Below are positions 48,010 through 56,746 of a DNA stretch of 64,000 bases, in pieces; the stretch's first letter is position 1, and the number at the start of each line of letters is the position of its first letter. The notes under the pieces are model-generated. The model saw only the letters and a program-made list of their open reading frames with translations. It had not been told where the DNA came from and made no database searches. Where the stretch lies: positions 666,696 through 730,695 of the forward strand of contig NZ_BMLM01000002.1 in NCBI RefSeq assembly GCF_014645235.1, read 5' to 3'. This stretch comes from Agrococcus terreus. Its GTDB lineage: Bacteria > Actinomycetota > Actinomycetes > Actinomycetales > Microbacteriaceae. The translations under genes and the position numbers were made by a program.

Positions 48010-49644
48010 TCAGCCCTGCGCGCGACGCGGGCCGCGGCGCTGACCGCCGCCGCCCTGGCCACGGCCGGCGTCGCCGCCCTGCATGGAGCCGCCGCCGGTC
48101 GACGACCACGCCACCGACGAGCCGCCGCGCGGCTGCTGGCCGCCCTGGCCGCGCCCGCCCTGCGAGCCCTGGCCGCCACGGCGGCCGCCCTGCGCGCCGC
48201 CCTGACCGCGGCTGCCGCGGCCGCCACCGGCACCGGAACCGGCACCCGCACCGGCCTTCACCTCGGGGCGACCCGAGCGGTCGCGGCGGGGACGGTCGTC
48301 GCGCTCGCGCGACTGGCCGCCGTGCGCGGCCGACGCCGCGGCGCCGCCGCGGGCGTCGCGCGCCGCGCGCTTGCGCTGCGCGTTGGCGCCGGTCGAGCGG
48401 CCGCCGCCGCCCTGCTGCTGGATCTCGTTGCCCGAGCCGGGGCCGCCGGGCACCGGGGCCACGTGCGGCGCGTACGGGCCGACGAGCGCGTCGACCGCAT
48501 CCGACGAGGCCGTGACCTGCTGCGGCTGCACCGTGATGGCGGCCTTCTTCAGCAGGAGCATCGTGTCCTTGCGCTGCGCGGGCAGCATGACCGTGGCGAC
48601 GTCGCCCTCCGAGCCGGCGCGCGCGGTGCGGCCGGAGCGGTGCAGGTACGCCTTGTGCTCCATGGGCGGGTCGACGTGCACGACGAGCTCGACGTGGTCG
48701 ACGTGCACGCCACGGGCGGCGACGTCGGTGGCGACGAGCACCTTCACCGAGCCATCGCTGAACGCGGCGAGGTTCCGGTCGCGGGCGTTCTGCGACAGGT
48801 TGCCGTGCAGGTCGACGGCGGGGATGCCGGAGGCCGTGAGGTGCTTCGCGAGCTTCTTCGCCTGGTGCTTCGTTCGGGTGAAGAGGATGCGGCGGCCCAT
48901 GCCCGACGCGAGGCGGCGCACGAGCAGGTTCTTGTCGTCGGGCGAGACCTCGAACAGGTGGTGCGTCATGGCGGCGACGGGCGAGTGCGCCTCGTCGACC
49001 GAGTGCAGCACCTGGTCGTGCAGGAACTTGGCGACGAGCTTGTCCACGCCGTTGTCGAGCGTGGCCGAGAACAGCATCCGCTGCCCGCTCTGCGGGGTCT
49101 TCGAGAGGATGCGCGTCACGACCGGCAGGAAGCCGAGGTCGGCCATGTGGTCGGCCTCGTCGATGACGGTGATCTCGATGGCCTCGAGCGAGGCGATGCC
49201 CTGCTGCATGAGGTCCTCGAGGCGGCCGGGGCAGGCGACGACGATGTCGACGCCGCCGCGGAGGGCCGCCTCCTGCGGGCGCTGCGAGACGCCGCCGAAG
49301 ATGGTGGTGACGGTGAGGCCGGCGGCCTTGGCGAGCGGCGTGACGGTCGCGGCGATCTGCGTCGCGAGCTCGCGCGTGGGGGCGAGGACGAGGCCGAGCG
49401 GCAGGCCCTTGCGGCGGCGGCCGCCGGCGAGCTCGCCGGCGAGGCGCGCGACCAGCGGGATCGCGAAGGCGAGGGTCTTGCCCGAGCCGGTCTTGCCGCG
49501 GCCGAGCACATCGCGGCCGGCGAGCGTGTCGGGGAGGGTGTCGACCTGGATCGGGAACGGGCTCGTGCGGTCCATGCCGGCGAGTGCTGTGACGAGCTTC
49601 GGCGGGACGCCGAGCTCGGCGAACGTGGGAACGGTGGTCTGCAT
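48010..49644 (-). CDS. DEAD-box ATP-dependent RNA helicase with Gly/Arg-rich tail
   Basis: The 544-residue protein has Q-motif TSPFPIQVDTLPDTLAGRDVLG, Walker A GKTGSGKTLAFAIPL, APTRELATQI, FGGV, CPGRLEDLM, DEADHMADLGF, SATLD, FTRTKHQAKKLA, VATDVAARGVHVDHV and HRSGRTARAG. The last 130 residues are Gly/Arg/Gln-rich (RGG-like), a likely RNA-binding tail. It unwinds or remodels RNA in the cytoplasm, as RhlE-type enzymes do. Start 49644 has AGAGAAG upstream. The 5' region carries a perfect long hairpin, so RNA-level control is possible. Confidence 0.92.
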   Translation of the reverse strand: MQTTVPTFAELGVPPKLVTALAGMDRTSPFPIQVDTLPDTLAGRDVLGRGKTGSGKTLAFAIPLVARLAGELAGGRRRKGLPLGLVLAPTRELATQIAATVTPLAKAAGLTVTTIFGGVSQRPQEAALRGGVDIVVACPGRLEDLMQQGIASLEAIEITVIDEADHMADLGFLPVVTRILSKTPQSGQRMLFSATLDNGVDKLVAKFLHDQVLHSVDEAHSPVAAMTHHLFEVSPDDKNLLVRRLASGMGRRILFTRTKHQAKKLAKHLTASGIPAVDLHGNLSQNARDRNLAAFSDGSVKVLVATDVAARGVHVDHVELVVHVDPPMEHKAYLHRSGRTARAGSEGDVATVMLPAQRKDTMLLLKKAAITVQPQQVTASSDAVDALVGPYAPHVAPVPGGPGSGNEIQQQGGGGRSTGANAQRKRAARDARGGAAASAAHGGQSRERDDRPRRDRSGRPEVKAGAGAGSGAGGGRGSRGQGGAQGGRRGGQGSQGGRGQGGQQPRGGSSVAWSSTGGGSMQGGDAGRGQGGGGQRRGPRRAQG

Positions 49645-49683
49645 GCTGTCTTCTCTGTCTGCATCGCGCCGCGCGGCATCCAT

Positions 49684-49733
49684 CCGGCACTCGTGGTTGC
49701 TCCGAGTGCTCCGGACCCCACCACGAGTGCCGG
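49684..49733 (-). promoter_or_regulatory. Long hairpin in the DEAD-box helicase 5' region
   Basis: CCGGCACTCGTGGT (49684-49697) pairs perfectly with ACCACGAGTGCCGG (49720-49733), loop 22 nt. It lies 40-90 nt upstream of the helicase ATG on the minus strand. It may be a cold-responsive or autoregulatory structure, or a terminator of something upstream. The rest of the 385-bp gap to the P450 gene shows no gene. Confidence 0.6.
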
Positions 49734-50017
49734 GTGCCCGGACGGGTGGGAGTGGATGCGGCGACGCAGGTTCGGCGAGCGCGGCGGTGGCCGCGATCGT
49801 TCGCCGCGGAAGGTTCATCGACGCCCGGATCCAGGCCCGCGTGACGGGCGGAGGGAGGCGGAGAGAGGAGCGTTCTACGACGCAGGCGAGCGAGGATCGC
49901 TCGCGCAGTGCCTCCATCGTACCAGGGCGCACCGCCGCGCGTGCGGCCGGCACCCGCGTCCGGCCCGCACCGAGGCCCCGCCCACCGCACGCGGAGGTCG
50001 CGGCCACACGCCGCGAC

Positions 50018-50023
50018 TACTGT
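50018..50023 (+). promoter_or_regulatory. -10 element TACTGT for CYP152
   Basis: TACTGT ends 6 nt before ATG 50030. Confidence 0.5.
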
Positions 50024-50029
50024 CCCCAC

Positions 50030-51328
50030 ATGCCTCGCGACCTGCTCCACGACGACGCCCCCTCGCTCCTCACCCGCGGCTACGGCTTCGGCCGGCGCAT
50101 CTGGCGCCGCGTCGGCGCCGGCGCGCGCTCGGCGCCCATGCGGCTGCTCGGCGACGACGCGATGCTCGTGCGCGGCGAGGAGGGCGTGCGGGCCTTCTAC
50201 GACGACCGGCTCATCGCCCGCCACGGCGCGATGCCCGGCATCGTGCAGGAGACGCTCTTCGGCCACGGCTCCGTCCACAGCCTCGACGGCGCCGAGCACC
50301 GCCACCGCAAGGCGACCTTCGTCGACGTCGCGTACGAGGACGAGCAGGTGGCGCGGCTGCTGCCGCTGCTCGAGGGCGAGTGGCGTGCCGAGCGCGAGGC
50401 GTGGCTCGAGGGCGGCACGCGCTCGGCGTACGACGCGGCCGTCGGCGCGCTCGGCCGCGCCATCATGCGCTGGGCCGGGCTGCCCGGCACGCCCGACGCG
50501 AAGACGCGCTGGTCGGCGCGGCTCGCGCAGATCGTCGACGGCTTCGGCGTGCCCTACTCCCCCGAGTACCTGCTCGCGACCGCGAACCGCCTCTGGTCCG
50601 ACCGGCACGCGGCGCGGCTCGTCGAGGCGGTGCGCGCGGGCGAGCTGGATGCGCGCGCCGGTACCGCGCTCCACGAGTGGTCGTGGCACCGCGACCGCGC
50701 CGGCAACCTCCTGCCCGCGCGCCTCGCGGGCGTCGAGCTGCAGAACAGCATCCGGCCGATGATCGCGGTGGCGCGCTTCGTCGCGTTCGCGGCGAAGGCG
50801 CTGCACGAGCACCCGGAGTGGCGCACGAGGATCGCGCAGGAGGTCGCGTCGCGCGGCTCCCTGGTGGACGGCCCGCTCGCGGTCGCGTTCGCGCAGGAGG
50901 TGCGCCGCACGTCGCCGTTCGTGCCGATGCTGCCGGGCCGCGCGATCGCCGACGTCGAGCTCGACGGCCAGCGGGTGCCGGAGGGCGGCCGGGTCGTGCT
51001 CGACATCCTCGGCACGAACACCGACGACGCCTCGTGGGACCGGCCGCACGAGTTCGACCCCGAGCGCTTCCTCGGCGTCGACTTCGAGCAGATCGCCGCC
51101 TTCATCCCGCACGGCGGCGCCGACGTCGCGACCGGCCACCGCTGCCCTGGCGAGAAGCTCGCAGTCGCGGGCCTCGCGGCCGCCGTCGCGGCGATGAGCG
51201 ACCCGCGGCTCGAGATCTCGTCGGCCGGCCTCGACGTCGACCGCCGCCGGCTGCCGACGAAGCCGGCTTCGGGCGGGCGGGTGCACCGCGCGGGGCAGGC
51301 GCCCTCCGGCTGCCCGTTCCACCGCTGA
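50030..51328 (+). CDS. CYP152-type fatty-acid peroxygenase (P450)
   Basis: The 432-residue heme protein has the CYP152 heme-binding loop FIPHGGADVATGHRCPGE with the thiolate Cys, the substrate-carboxylate Arg in NSIRPMIAVARFVAF, and EVRRTSPFVPMLPGRA. CYP152 enzymes use H2O2 to hydroxylate or decarboxylate fatty acids without a redox partner, in the cytoplasm. The usual Thr of the I-helix is absent, as expected for this family. A TACTGT hexamer ends 6 nt before ATG 50030. Whether it is alpha- or beta-selective cannot be read from sequence. Confidence 0.92.
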   Translation: MPRDLLHDDAPSLLTRGYGFGRRIWRRVGAGARSAPMRLLGDDAMLVRGEEGVRAFYDDRLIARHGAMPGIVQETLFGHGSVHSLDGAEHRHRKATFVDVAYEDEQVARLLPLLEGEWRAEREAWLEGGTRSAYDAAVGALGRAIMRWAGLPGTPDAKTRWSARLAQIVDGFGVPYSPEYLLATANRLWSDRHAARLVEAVRAGELDARAGTALHEWSWHRDRAGNLLPARLAGVELQNSIRPMIAVARFVAFAAKALHEHPEWRTRIAQEVASRGSLVDGPLAVAFAQEVRRTSPFVPMLPGRAIADVELDGQRVPEGGRVVLDILGTNTDDASWDRPHEFDPERFLGVDFEQIAAFIPHGGADVATGHRCPGEKLAVAGLAAAVAAMSDPRLEISSAGLDVDRRRLPTKPASGGRVHRAGQAPSGCPFHR

Positions 51329-51356
51329 CGCGCCCGCGGATCCGGCGGGGCCGCGG

Positions 51357-52796
51357 CTAGCGCGCGGTCAGCTCCGCCTCGAGCCCCTCGAGCGTGCGGC
51401 CGCGCGTCTCGGGCACGCGCCGCACGATGAACGCGAGCGCGACCGCGCCGACGCAGGCGAAGAGCCAGAACGTGCCGCTCATGCCGACCGCGGCGAGCAG
51501 CGAGGGGAAGGCGAGCGCGAGCGAGCCGTTGACGAGCCAGTGCAGCAGCACGGCCACGCCGATCCCGAGCCCGCGCATCCGCAGCGGGAACACCTCCGAG
51601 AGGTAGACCCAGGTCGCGACGTTGAGGAACGTCTGCATCGCGCCGACGAACAGCACGACGAGCGCGAGGATCACGAACGGCCGCGCCGGGTCGCCCACCG
51701 CGAGCACCGAGGAGGCGATGCCGATGAGCACGTGGCACGCGGTGGTGAGCGAGAAGCCGAGGATGAGCGTGGTGCGGCGGTCGACGCGGTCCATCATCGC
51801 GAGCGCCACGAGGCCGCCGACGACGGCGATGACGCCCGGCGCGACGTTGGCGATGAGCGCCGCCTGCTCCGAGAAGCCGGACTCCACGAGCACGCTCTGG
51901 CCGTAGTACATGATCGCGTTGATGCCGGTGAGCTGCTGGGCGACGGCGACGCCGATGCCGGCGACGAGGATGCGGCGCAGCGGCCGGTCGGCGAGCACGT
52001 CGACGAGCCGGAGGCGCGCGCGGCCGCGGTCGTCGGCGGCCGCGACCGAGCGCTCGATGCGCGCGAGCTCCGCCGCGGCCCGCTCGGCAGGCCGCACCTG
52101 GCGCAGCACGGCGAGGGCGTCGTCGCGGCGGCCGCGCGCGACGAGCCAGCGCGGCGACTCGGGCATCCGCAGCATGCCGACGAAGAGCGCGACGGCGGGC
52201 AGCGCGCAGACGGCGACCATGATGCGCCAGACGCCGTCGAGGTGGCCGAGGGTCACGCCGAGGATCGCGTTGACGACGAACGCGGCGAGCTGGCCGACGA
52301 CGATGGCCACCTCGTTGCGGCCGGAGATGGAGCCGCGGATCTCGTGCGGCGCGAGCTCGGCGAGGTAGACGGGCACGACCGTGGAGGCGCCGCCGACCGC
52401 GAGGCCGAGCAGGACGCGCCCGACGACGAGCACGCCGAGGCCGGGCGCCGCGACGAGCACGACCGCGCCGACGAAGAAGAGCACCGCGAGCGCCACGAGC
52501 ACCGTGCGGCGGCCGTGCCGGTCGGAGAGCCGGCCGCCGAGCAGCGCGCCGATCGCGGCGGCGAACACGAGCGAGCTCGTGGCCACGCCCTGGCCGAGCG
52601 CGTCGAGCCCCAGCTCCTCGCTCATGGGCCGCAGCGAGCCGTTGACGACGCCCGTGTCGTAGCCGAACAGCAGGCCGCCGAGGCACGCCACGACCGAGAC
52701 GACGCCCAGCCGCGCGCCCCACGGGCCCGCCGTCAGCGCCGGCAGCGGCGCCTCGCGCTCCGCGAGGTGCTTGCCCGCGCCATGCGCCACCGCCAC
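51357..52796 (-). CDS. Sugar porter family MFS transporter
   Basis: The 479-residue transporter has 12 predicted helices and the sugar porter motifs GGLLFGYDTGVVNG in helix 1, GRLSDRHGRRTVLV in loop 2-3, PVYLAELAPHEIRG in loop 4-5, PESPRWLVARGR after helix 6, and MDRVDRRTTLI in loop 8-9, with a C-terminal VPETRGRTLE. It is a proton-coupled hexose or polyol importer. The GTG start is at 52796. It is tandem to, but 88 bp from, the UPF0303 gene of the sugar-acid operon, so a link is only suggested. Confidence 0.92.
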   Translation of the reverse strand: MAVAHGAGKHLAEREAPLPALTAGPWGARLGVVSVVACLGGLLFGYDTGVVNGSLRPMSEELGLDALGQGVATSSLVFAAAIGALLGGRLSDRHGRRTVLVALAVLFFVGAVVLVAAPGLGVLVVGRVLLGLAVGGASTVVPVYLAELAPHEIRGSISGRNEVAIVVGQLAAFVVNAILGVTLGHLDGVWRIMVAVCALPAVALFVGMLRMPESPRWLVARGRRDDALAVLRQVRPAERAAAELARIERSVAAADDRGRARLRLVDVLADRPLRRILVAGIGVAVAQQLTGINAIMYYGQSVLVESGFSEQAALIANVAPGVIAVVGGLVALAMMDRVDRRTTLILGFSLTTACHVLIGIASSVLAVGDPARPFVILALVVLFVGAMQTFLNVATWVYLSEVFPLRMRGLGIGVAVLLHWLVNGSLALAFPSLLAAVGMSGTFWLFACVGAVALAFIVRRVPETRGRTLEGLEAELTAR

Positions 52797-52884
52797 GATC
52801 GACCTCCGCCTCCCGGCGCCCGCCGCGGGCGCACCCGATCGATCATGCCGTGCGCCGCGTGCCGCGGGCGCGCCGCGCCCGCGC

Positions 52885-53382
52885 TCAGACCCGCTCGGCG
52901 ATGAACGCCCGGAGGTGCTCCACGACGAAGGCGTGGTCGTCCAGCTGCGGCAGCCCCGAGACGCCGACCGCGCCGACGACGCCGACGCCGCGGACCGCGA
53001 TCGGCAGCACGCCGCCGTTGCCGGCGACCTCCCGCGGGTCGAGCCGGCTGTCGGCCTCGAACGTCCAGCCCCTCGCGCGGAACTGCTCCCCGACGCCGAG
53101 CGAGGAGCGCTGGTAGTGGAGCGTCGCGCGAGTCTTCCGCTCCAGCCACGCGTCGTTGTCGGGCGTCGCGCCCGTGAGGGCGGCGTGGAAGACGCGCTGC
53201 CCCGCGACGACGATGCCGATCACGATCGGGAGGCCCGCGTCGGTCGCCGCGTCCCTGAGCCGCGAGCCGAGCGCCCAGGCGTCGTCGCGGTCGAAGGCCG
53301 GCAGCACGAGCTCGCGCTCCTCCTCCTCGACCTGCGCGAGCAGCTCCGGGGTTCCGAGCGCGGGCATGGCCGCCACGCTCAC
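52885..53382 (-). CDS. UPF0303/GlcG-like heme-degrading-domain protein
   Basis: The 165-residue protein has LAQVEEEERELVLPAFDRDDAWALGSRLRDAA, LPIVIGIVVAGQRVFHAALTGATPDNDAWLERK, RVSS-like RSSLGVGEQF, and GGVLPIAVRGVGVVGAVGVSGLPQLDDHAFV. It resembles the HbpS/GlcG fold; UPF0303 members accompany carbohydrate operons. GTG 53382 overlaps the aldo/keto reductase stop (GTGA); ATG 53367 is an alternative start. Despite the heme-degrading domain name, no enzymatic activity can be claimed. Confidence 0.82.
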   Translation of the reverse strand: MSVAAMPALGTPELLAQVEEEERELVLPAFDRDDAWALGSRLRDAATDAGLPIVIGIVVAGQRVFHAALTGATPDNDAWLERKTRATLHYQRSSLGVGEQFRARGWTFEADSRLDPREVAGNGGVLPIAVRGVGVVGAVGVSGLPQLDDHAFVVEHLRAFIAERV

Positions 53383-54431
53383 GCCTCCGACGAGGCCGAC
53401 CAGATGTTCAGCCCGCCGTCCTTCGCATGCTGGTCGATCTCGGCCAGCTCGTCGTCGGTGAGCTCCGGCGAGCGGAGGCACGCGACGATGTCGTCGAGCT
53501 GCTCGGTGCGGCTCGCACCGATGAGCACCGAGCTGATCCGGGCGTCGCGCAGCACCCAGGCGAGCGCGAGCTGCGCGAGCGTCTGGCCCCGCCGCTGCGC
53601 GATGTCGTGCAGGGCGCGCACGCGGGCGAGGTTCTCGTCGCTGAGCATGTGGTCGCGCAGCGTCTTGCCCTGCGTCGCGCGCGAGCCCTCGGGCACGCCG
53701 TGCAGGTACTTGTCGGTCAGGAGGCCCTGCGCGAGCGCCGAGAAGGCGATCACGCCGACGCCTTCCCGCTCGACCGTGTCGAGCAGCGACGGCGAGCCGT
53801 CCTCGACCCAGCGGTTGAGCAGCGAGTAGGACGGCTGGTGGATGAGCAGCGGCGTGCCGAGGCGGCGCAGCTCGGCCGCGATCTCGGCGGTGCGCTCCGC
53901 GGAGTACGACGAGATGCCGGCGTAGCGGGCTCGGCCGGATCGCACGGCGGCGTCGAGCGCGGCCGCGGTCTCCTCGATCGGCGTGGCCGGGTCGTAGCGG
54001 TGGCTGTAGAAGATGTCGACGTGGTCGAGGCGGAGGCTCTCGAGCGAGATGTCGAGGCTGTCGAGGAGGTTCTTGCGGCCGCCGCCGGTGCCGTTGGGGC
54101 CGGGCACGAAGGGGTAGCCGGCCTTCGTCGAGATCACGAGCTCGTTGCGCAGCCCCGCGAAGTCCTCCGCGAGGATGCGGCCGACGTTCTTCTCGGTCGA
54201 GCCGGCGGGCGGCCCGTAGCCGTTCGCCAGGTCGAAGTGGGTGATGCCGAGGTCGAACGCGTGGCGCAGCAGCGCGCGCTGCGTGGCGATGGGGGTGTCG
54301 TCGCCGAAGTTGTGCCACGTGCCGAGCGAGACGGCGGGCAGGTGGAGCCCGCTCGCGCCGACGCGGCGGTGCTGCATGCGCTCGTAGCGGTCGTCGGCGG
54401 GCGCGTAGACGGGCTGGATGTGGGCGGTCAT
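53379..54431 (-). CDS. Aldo/keto reductase (YghZ-like)
   Basis: The 350-residue TIM-barrel oxidoreductase has RRVGASGLHLPAVSLGTWHNFG, DLGITHFDLANGYGPPAGSTEKNVGRIL with the catalytic Asp and Tyr, STKAG (Lys), and YSHRYDPATPIEE with the catalytic His, then NADPH-binding IGASRTEQLDD. It reduces aldehydes such as glyceraldehyde-3-phosphate analogues in related enzymes. Its start overlaps the KDPG aldolase stop, so it should work on an aldehyde made in that pathway. Confidence 0.9.
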   Translation of the reverse strand: MTAHIQPVYAPADDRYERMQHRRVGASGLHLPAVSLGTWHNFGDDTPIATQRALLRHAFDLGITHFDLANGYGPPAGSTEKNVGRILAEDFAGLRNELVISTKAGYPFVPGPNGTGGGRKNLLDSLDISLESLRLDHVDIFYSHRYDPATPIEETAAALDAAVRSGRARYAGISSYSAERTAEIAAELRRLGTPLLIHQPSYSLLNRWVEDGSPSLLDTVEREGVGVIAFSALAQGLLTDKYLHGVPEGSRATQGKTLRDHMLSDENLARVRALHDIAQRRGQTLAQLALAWVLRDARISSVLIGASRTEQLDDIVACLRSPELTDDELAEIDQHAKDGGLNIWSASSEA

Positions 54432-55060
54432 GCGACTCCTCGGTCGGTGGCGACGGCGCGGCCGTCCCCGGTCAGGGCTGCGAGCAGCGGCAGCTGCTCC
54501 GGGTCGTCGAGCGCGGAGCCGACCGCGACGACGTCGGCGCCGGCGGCCAGGTACTCGGCGGCGTTGCGGGCGTGCATGCCGCCCGTCGCCACGATGCGGA
54601 CCTCGGGGAACGGGCCGCGCATCGCCTGGAACCAGCCGGTGCCGAGCACGGAGGCGGGGAACGCCTTCACCGTCGTGAGGCCTGCGTCGAGCGCGGCCTG
54701 CACGTCGGAGCCGGTGGCCACGCCCGGCAGGTGCGGCACGCCCGCGTCGGCGCTCGCGCGCACGAGCCGCAGGTCGAGCCCGGGCGCGACGGTGAACGCC
54801 GCACCCAGCTCGATCGCGCGCTCGAGGCGCGCGGTGCTGGTGACGGTGCCCGCGCCGACGGCGCGGCCCGCCTCGCGACCGGCGGCGACCGCCGCGGCGA
54901 GCGATGCCTCCGCCCCCGCATCCTGGATCGGCACCTCGACGCAGTCGATGCCCACCGACCACGCCCGCCTCGCGAGCGCCACCGTCCGCTCGGGGTCGTA
55001 GCCCCGCAGGATCGCCATCACCGGGGCGCCCGCGAACGCCTCCTCGAACCAGTCGCTCAT
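54428..55060 (-). CDS. eda: KDPG/4-hydroxy-2-oxoglutarate aldolase
   Basis: The 210-residue class I aldolase has VMAILRGYDPERTVALARRAWSVGIDCVEVPIQDA, GAGTVTSTARLERAIELGAAFTVAPGLD and TTVKAFPASVLG, where the Lys is the Schiff-base residue, and TGGMHARNAAEYLAAGADVVAVGSAL. It cleaves KDPG or KDPGal into pyruvate and glyceraldehyde-3-phosphate. ATG 55060 overlaps the IclR stop; ATG 55069 is an alternative. It follows the kinase KdgK in pathway order. Confidence 0.9.
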   Translation of the reverse strand: MSDWFEEAFAGAPVMAILRGYDPERTVALARRAWSVGIDCVEVPIQDAGAEASLAAAVAAGREAGRAVGAGTVTSTARLERAIELGAAFTVAPGLDLRLVRASADAGVPHLPGVATGSDVQAALDAGLTTVKAFPASVLGTGWFQAMRGPFPEVRIVATGGMHARNAAEYLAAGADVVAVGSALDDPEQLPLLAALTGDGRAVATDRGVA

Positions 55061-55800
55061 GGTCTCCATCCCACGTCCGTCGAGATCCGCTCGGTCGCGG
55101 CCGCGAGCCGCGGCAGCAGCGCCTCGAGCGCATCCAGGTCTGCCAGCGCGCGCAGCGCCGTGATCGACACCGCCCCGATGACCGAGCCGCGCGCATCGCG
55201 CACCGGCATCGCCACGCAGTCGATGAAGGGCTCGAACTCGCCGTCGTCGACGGCCCAGCCGCGCTCGCGGATGCCCGCCAGGTCGGCATCGAACGCCTCG
55301 CGCGAGGTGATCGTCGTGTCGGTGAAGCGCTCGTACTCGTAGCCGGCCAGCATGCGGTCGACGGTCGCGGTGTCCTGCCACGCGAGGATCGCCTTGCTCA
55401 CGCCCGAGGTGTGGAGCCGCACCGGCTGGCCGACCTGCGAGTGCATGCGCACGGGCCCGGCCGACTCGATCTTGTCGGCGTAGACGATCTGCGCGCCGTC
55501 GAGCACCGCCAGATGGATCGTGTGGCCGCACTCCCGCCCGAGCTCGGCGATCGTCGGGCGCGCGATGTCGCGCAGGTCGAACTGCTCGGCGGCGAGGCTC
55601 GCGAGTCCCGCGAGCCGGTACCCGATGCCGTACGTGCCGTCGGGCCGACGCCGGGTGAGGCCGGCCTCGGTGAGCGTCTGCAGGATGCGGAGCGCCGTCG
55701 ACCGGTGCACGTCGAGCAGCGCCGCGATCTCGCTCTGCGTGCGAGGTCGCACGCTGACGTGCTCGAGGACGAGGGCGGCGCGGTGGATGCTCTGCGACAT
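55057..55800 (-). CDS. IclR-family transcriptional regulator
   Basis: The 247-residue protein has an N-terminal winged helix (HRAALVLEHVSVRPRTQSEIAALLDVHRSTALRILQTLTEAGLTRR, residues 6-51) and a C-terminal GAF-like effector domain (FDLRDIARPTIAELGRECGHTIHLAVLDGAQIVYADKIES; HTSGVSKAILA). IclR/KdgR members of this branch sense sugar-acid catabolites such as KDG. It lies in the middle of the operon it most likely regulates; a dyad at 59734-59752 is the likely operator. Confidence 0.92.
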   Translation of the reverse strand: MSQSIHRAALVLEHVSVRPRTQSEIAALLDVHRSTALRILQTLTEAGLTRRRPDGTYGIGYRLAGLASLAAEQFDLRDIARPTIAELGRECGHTIHLAVLDGAQIVYADKIESAGPVRMHSQVGQPVRLHTSGVSKAILAWQDTATVDRMLAGYEYERFTDTTITSREAFDADLAGIRERGWAVDDGEFEPFIDCVAMPVRDARGSVIGAVSITALRALADLDALEALLPRLAAATERISTDVGWRP

Positions 55801-55804
55801 GGGG

Positions 55805-56746
55805 TCAGGATCCCACCGCGTCGGGGGCGGGCTGCGACGGGGCGAAGTCGAACGTGCTCGCGAGCGCCCGGGCGGCGACCGCGTGGCCGGCGGCCAGCCT
55901 GGCCTCCGCGTCGGCGCCGTCGAGCAGCGCGCCGAGGTAGCCGGCCGTGAACGCGTCGCCCGCGCCGACGACCTCGACGACCTCCACCCGCTGCGCGGGC
56001 ACGAAGGCAGACTCCCCGGCGTGCACCTCGGTCGCGCCCAGGCCGCCGTCCTTCACGACGAGGGCCCCGCGTGGCGCGAGGAGCGCGCCGAGCCGCTCGG
56101 GGTCGCCCTCGCCCCACAGCGCCTCCGCCTCGTCGCGTCCCACGAACACGAGGTCGGCGCGTCGGGCGAGGTCGGCGAGCACCGGCGCTGCCTCCGCGGC
56201 TGACCACAGCCCCGGGCGGTGGTTGACGTCGAACGACACGAGCGCGCCGTGGGCTCGTGCCTCCGCCATCGTGGCGACGAGCAGCGCTCGGCAGGAGGCG
56301 GAGATCGCTGCGGTGATGCCGGACAGGTGCACGACGGCGGCCTCCGGAAGCCGCATGCGCGCGATCTCCCGCACGTCCATCCGGGACGCGGCGGAGCCGC
56401 CGCGGTAGTAGTGGACGACGGTGGCGTCGTCGCCCGGGTCCTTGAAGTAGACGCCCGTGGGAGCCGCCGCATCCAGCTCGACGCCAGCGACGTCGACCCC
56501 GTGGACGACGAGCTCGTCGAGCACGCGCCGCCCGAGCGGGTCGTCGCCGAGCCGGCTCACCCACGCGGCCCGGCGTCCCGCATCGGCCAGGTAGAGCGCG
56601 ACCGTCGACTCGGCGCCGCCGATGTGGATGGCGAAGCGCTCGGCGGTGCGCAGCGGCTCGGCCTCCACGGGGGTCACGAGCGCCATCGTCTCCCCGAGGC
56701 AGACGACGAGATCGCGGTCAGGGGGCGTCGGCAGTGGAGCGCGCAC
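55805..56746 (-). CDS. kdgK: 2-keto-3-deoxygluconate kinase (PfkB family)
   Basis: The 313-residue kinase has LVVCLGETMALVTPVEAEPLRTAERFAIHIGGAESTVALYLA, YFKDPGDDATVVHYYRGGSAASRM, HLSGITAAI, DVNHRPGLW, VKDGGLGATEVHAG and VVGAGDAFTAGYLGALL with the anion-hole and catalytic Asp. GGAES-like and YYR motifs fit KdgK. It phosphorylates KDG to KDPG. It overlaps the end of the TctA gene by 29 bp and is followed 4 bp later by the IclR gene. Confidence 0.87.
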   Translation of the reverse strand: MRAPLPTPPDRDLVVCLGETMALVTPVEAEPLRTAERFAIHIGGAESTVALYLADAGRRAAWVSRLGDDPLGRRVLDELVVHGVDVAGVELDAAAPTGVYFKDPGDDATVVHYYRGGSAASRMDVREIARMRLPEAAVVHLSGITAAISASCRALLVATMAEARAHGALVSFDVNHRPGLWSAAEAAPVLADLARRADLVFVGRDEAEALWGEGDPERLGALLAPRGALVVKDGGLGATEVHAGESAFVPAQRVEVVEVVGAGDAFTAGYLGALLDGADAEARLAAGHAVAARALASTFDFAPSQPAPDAVGS

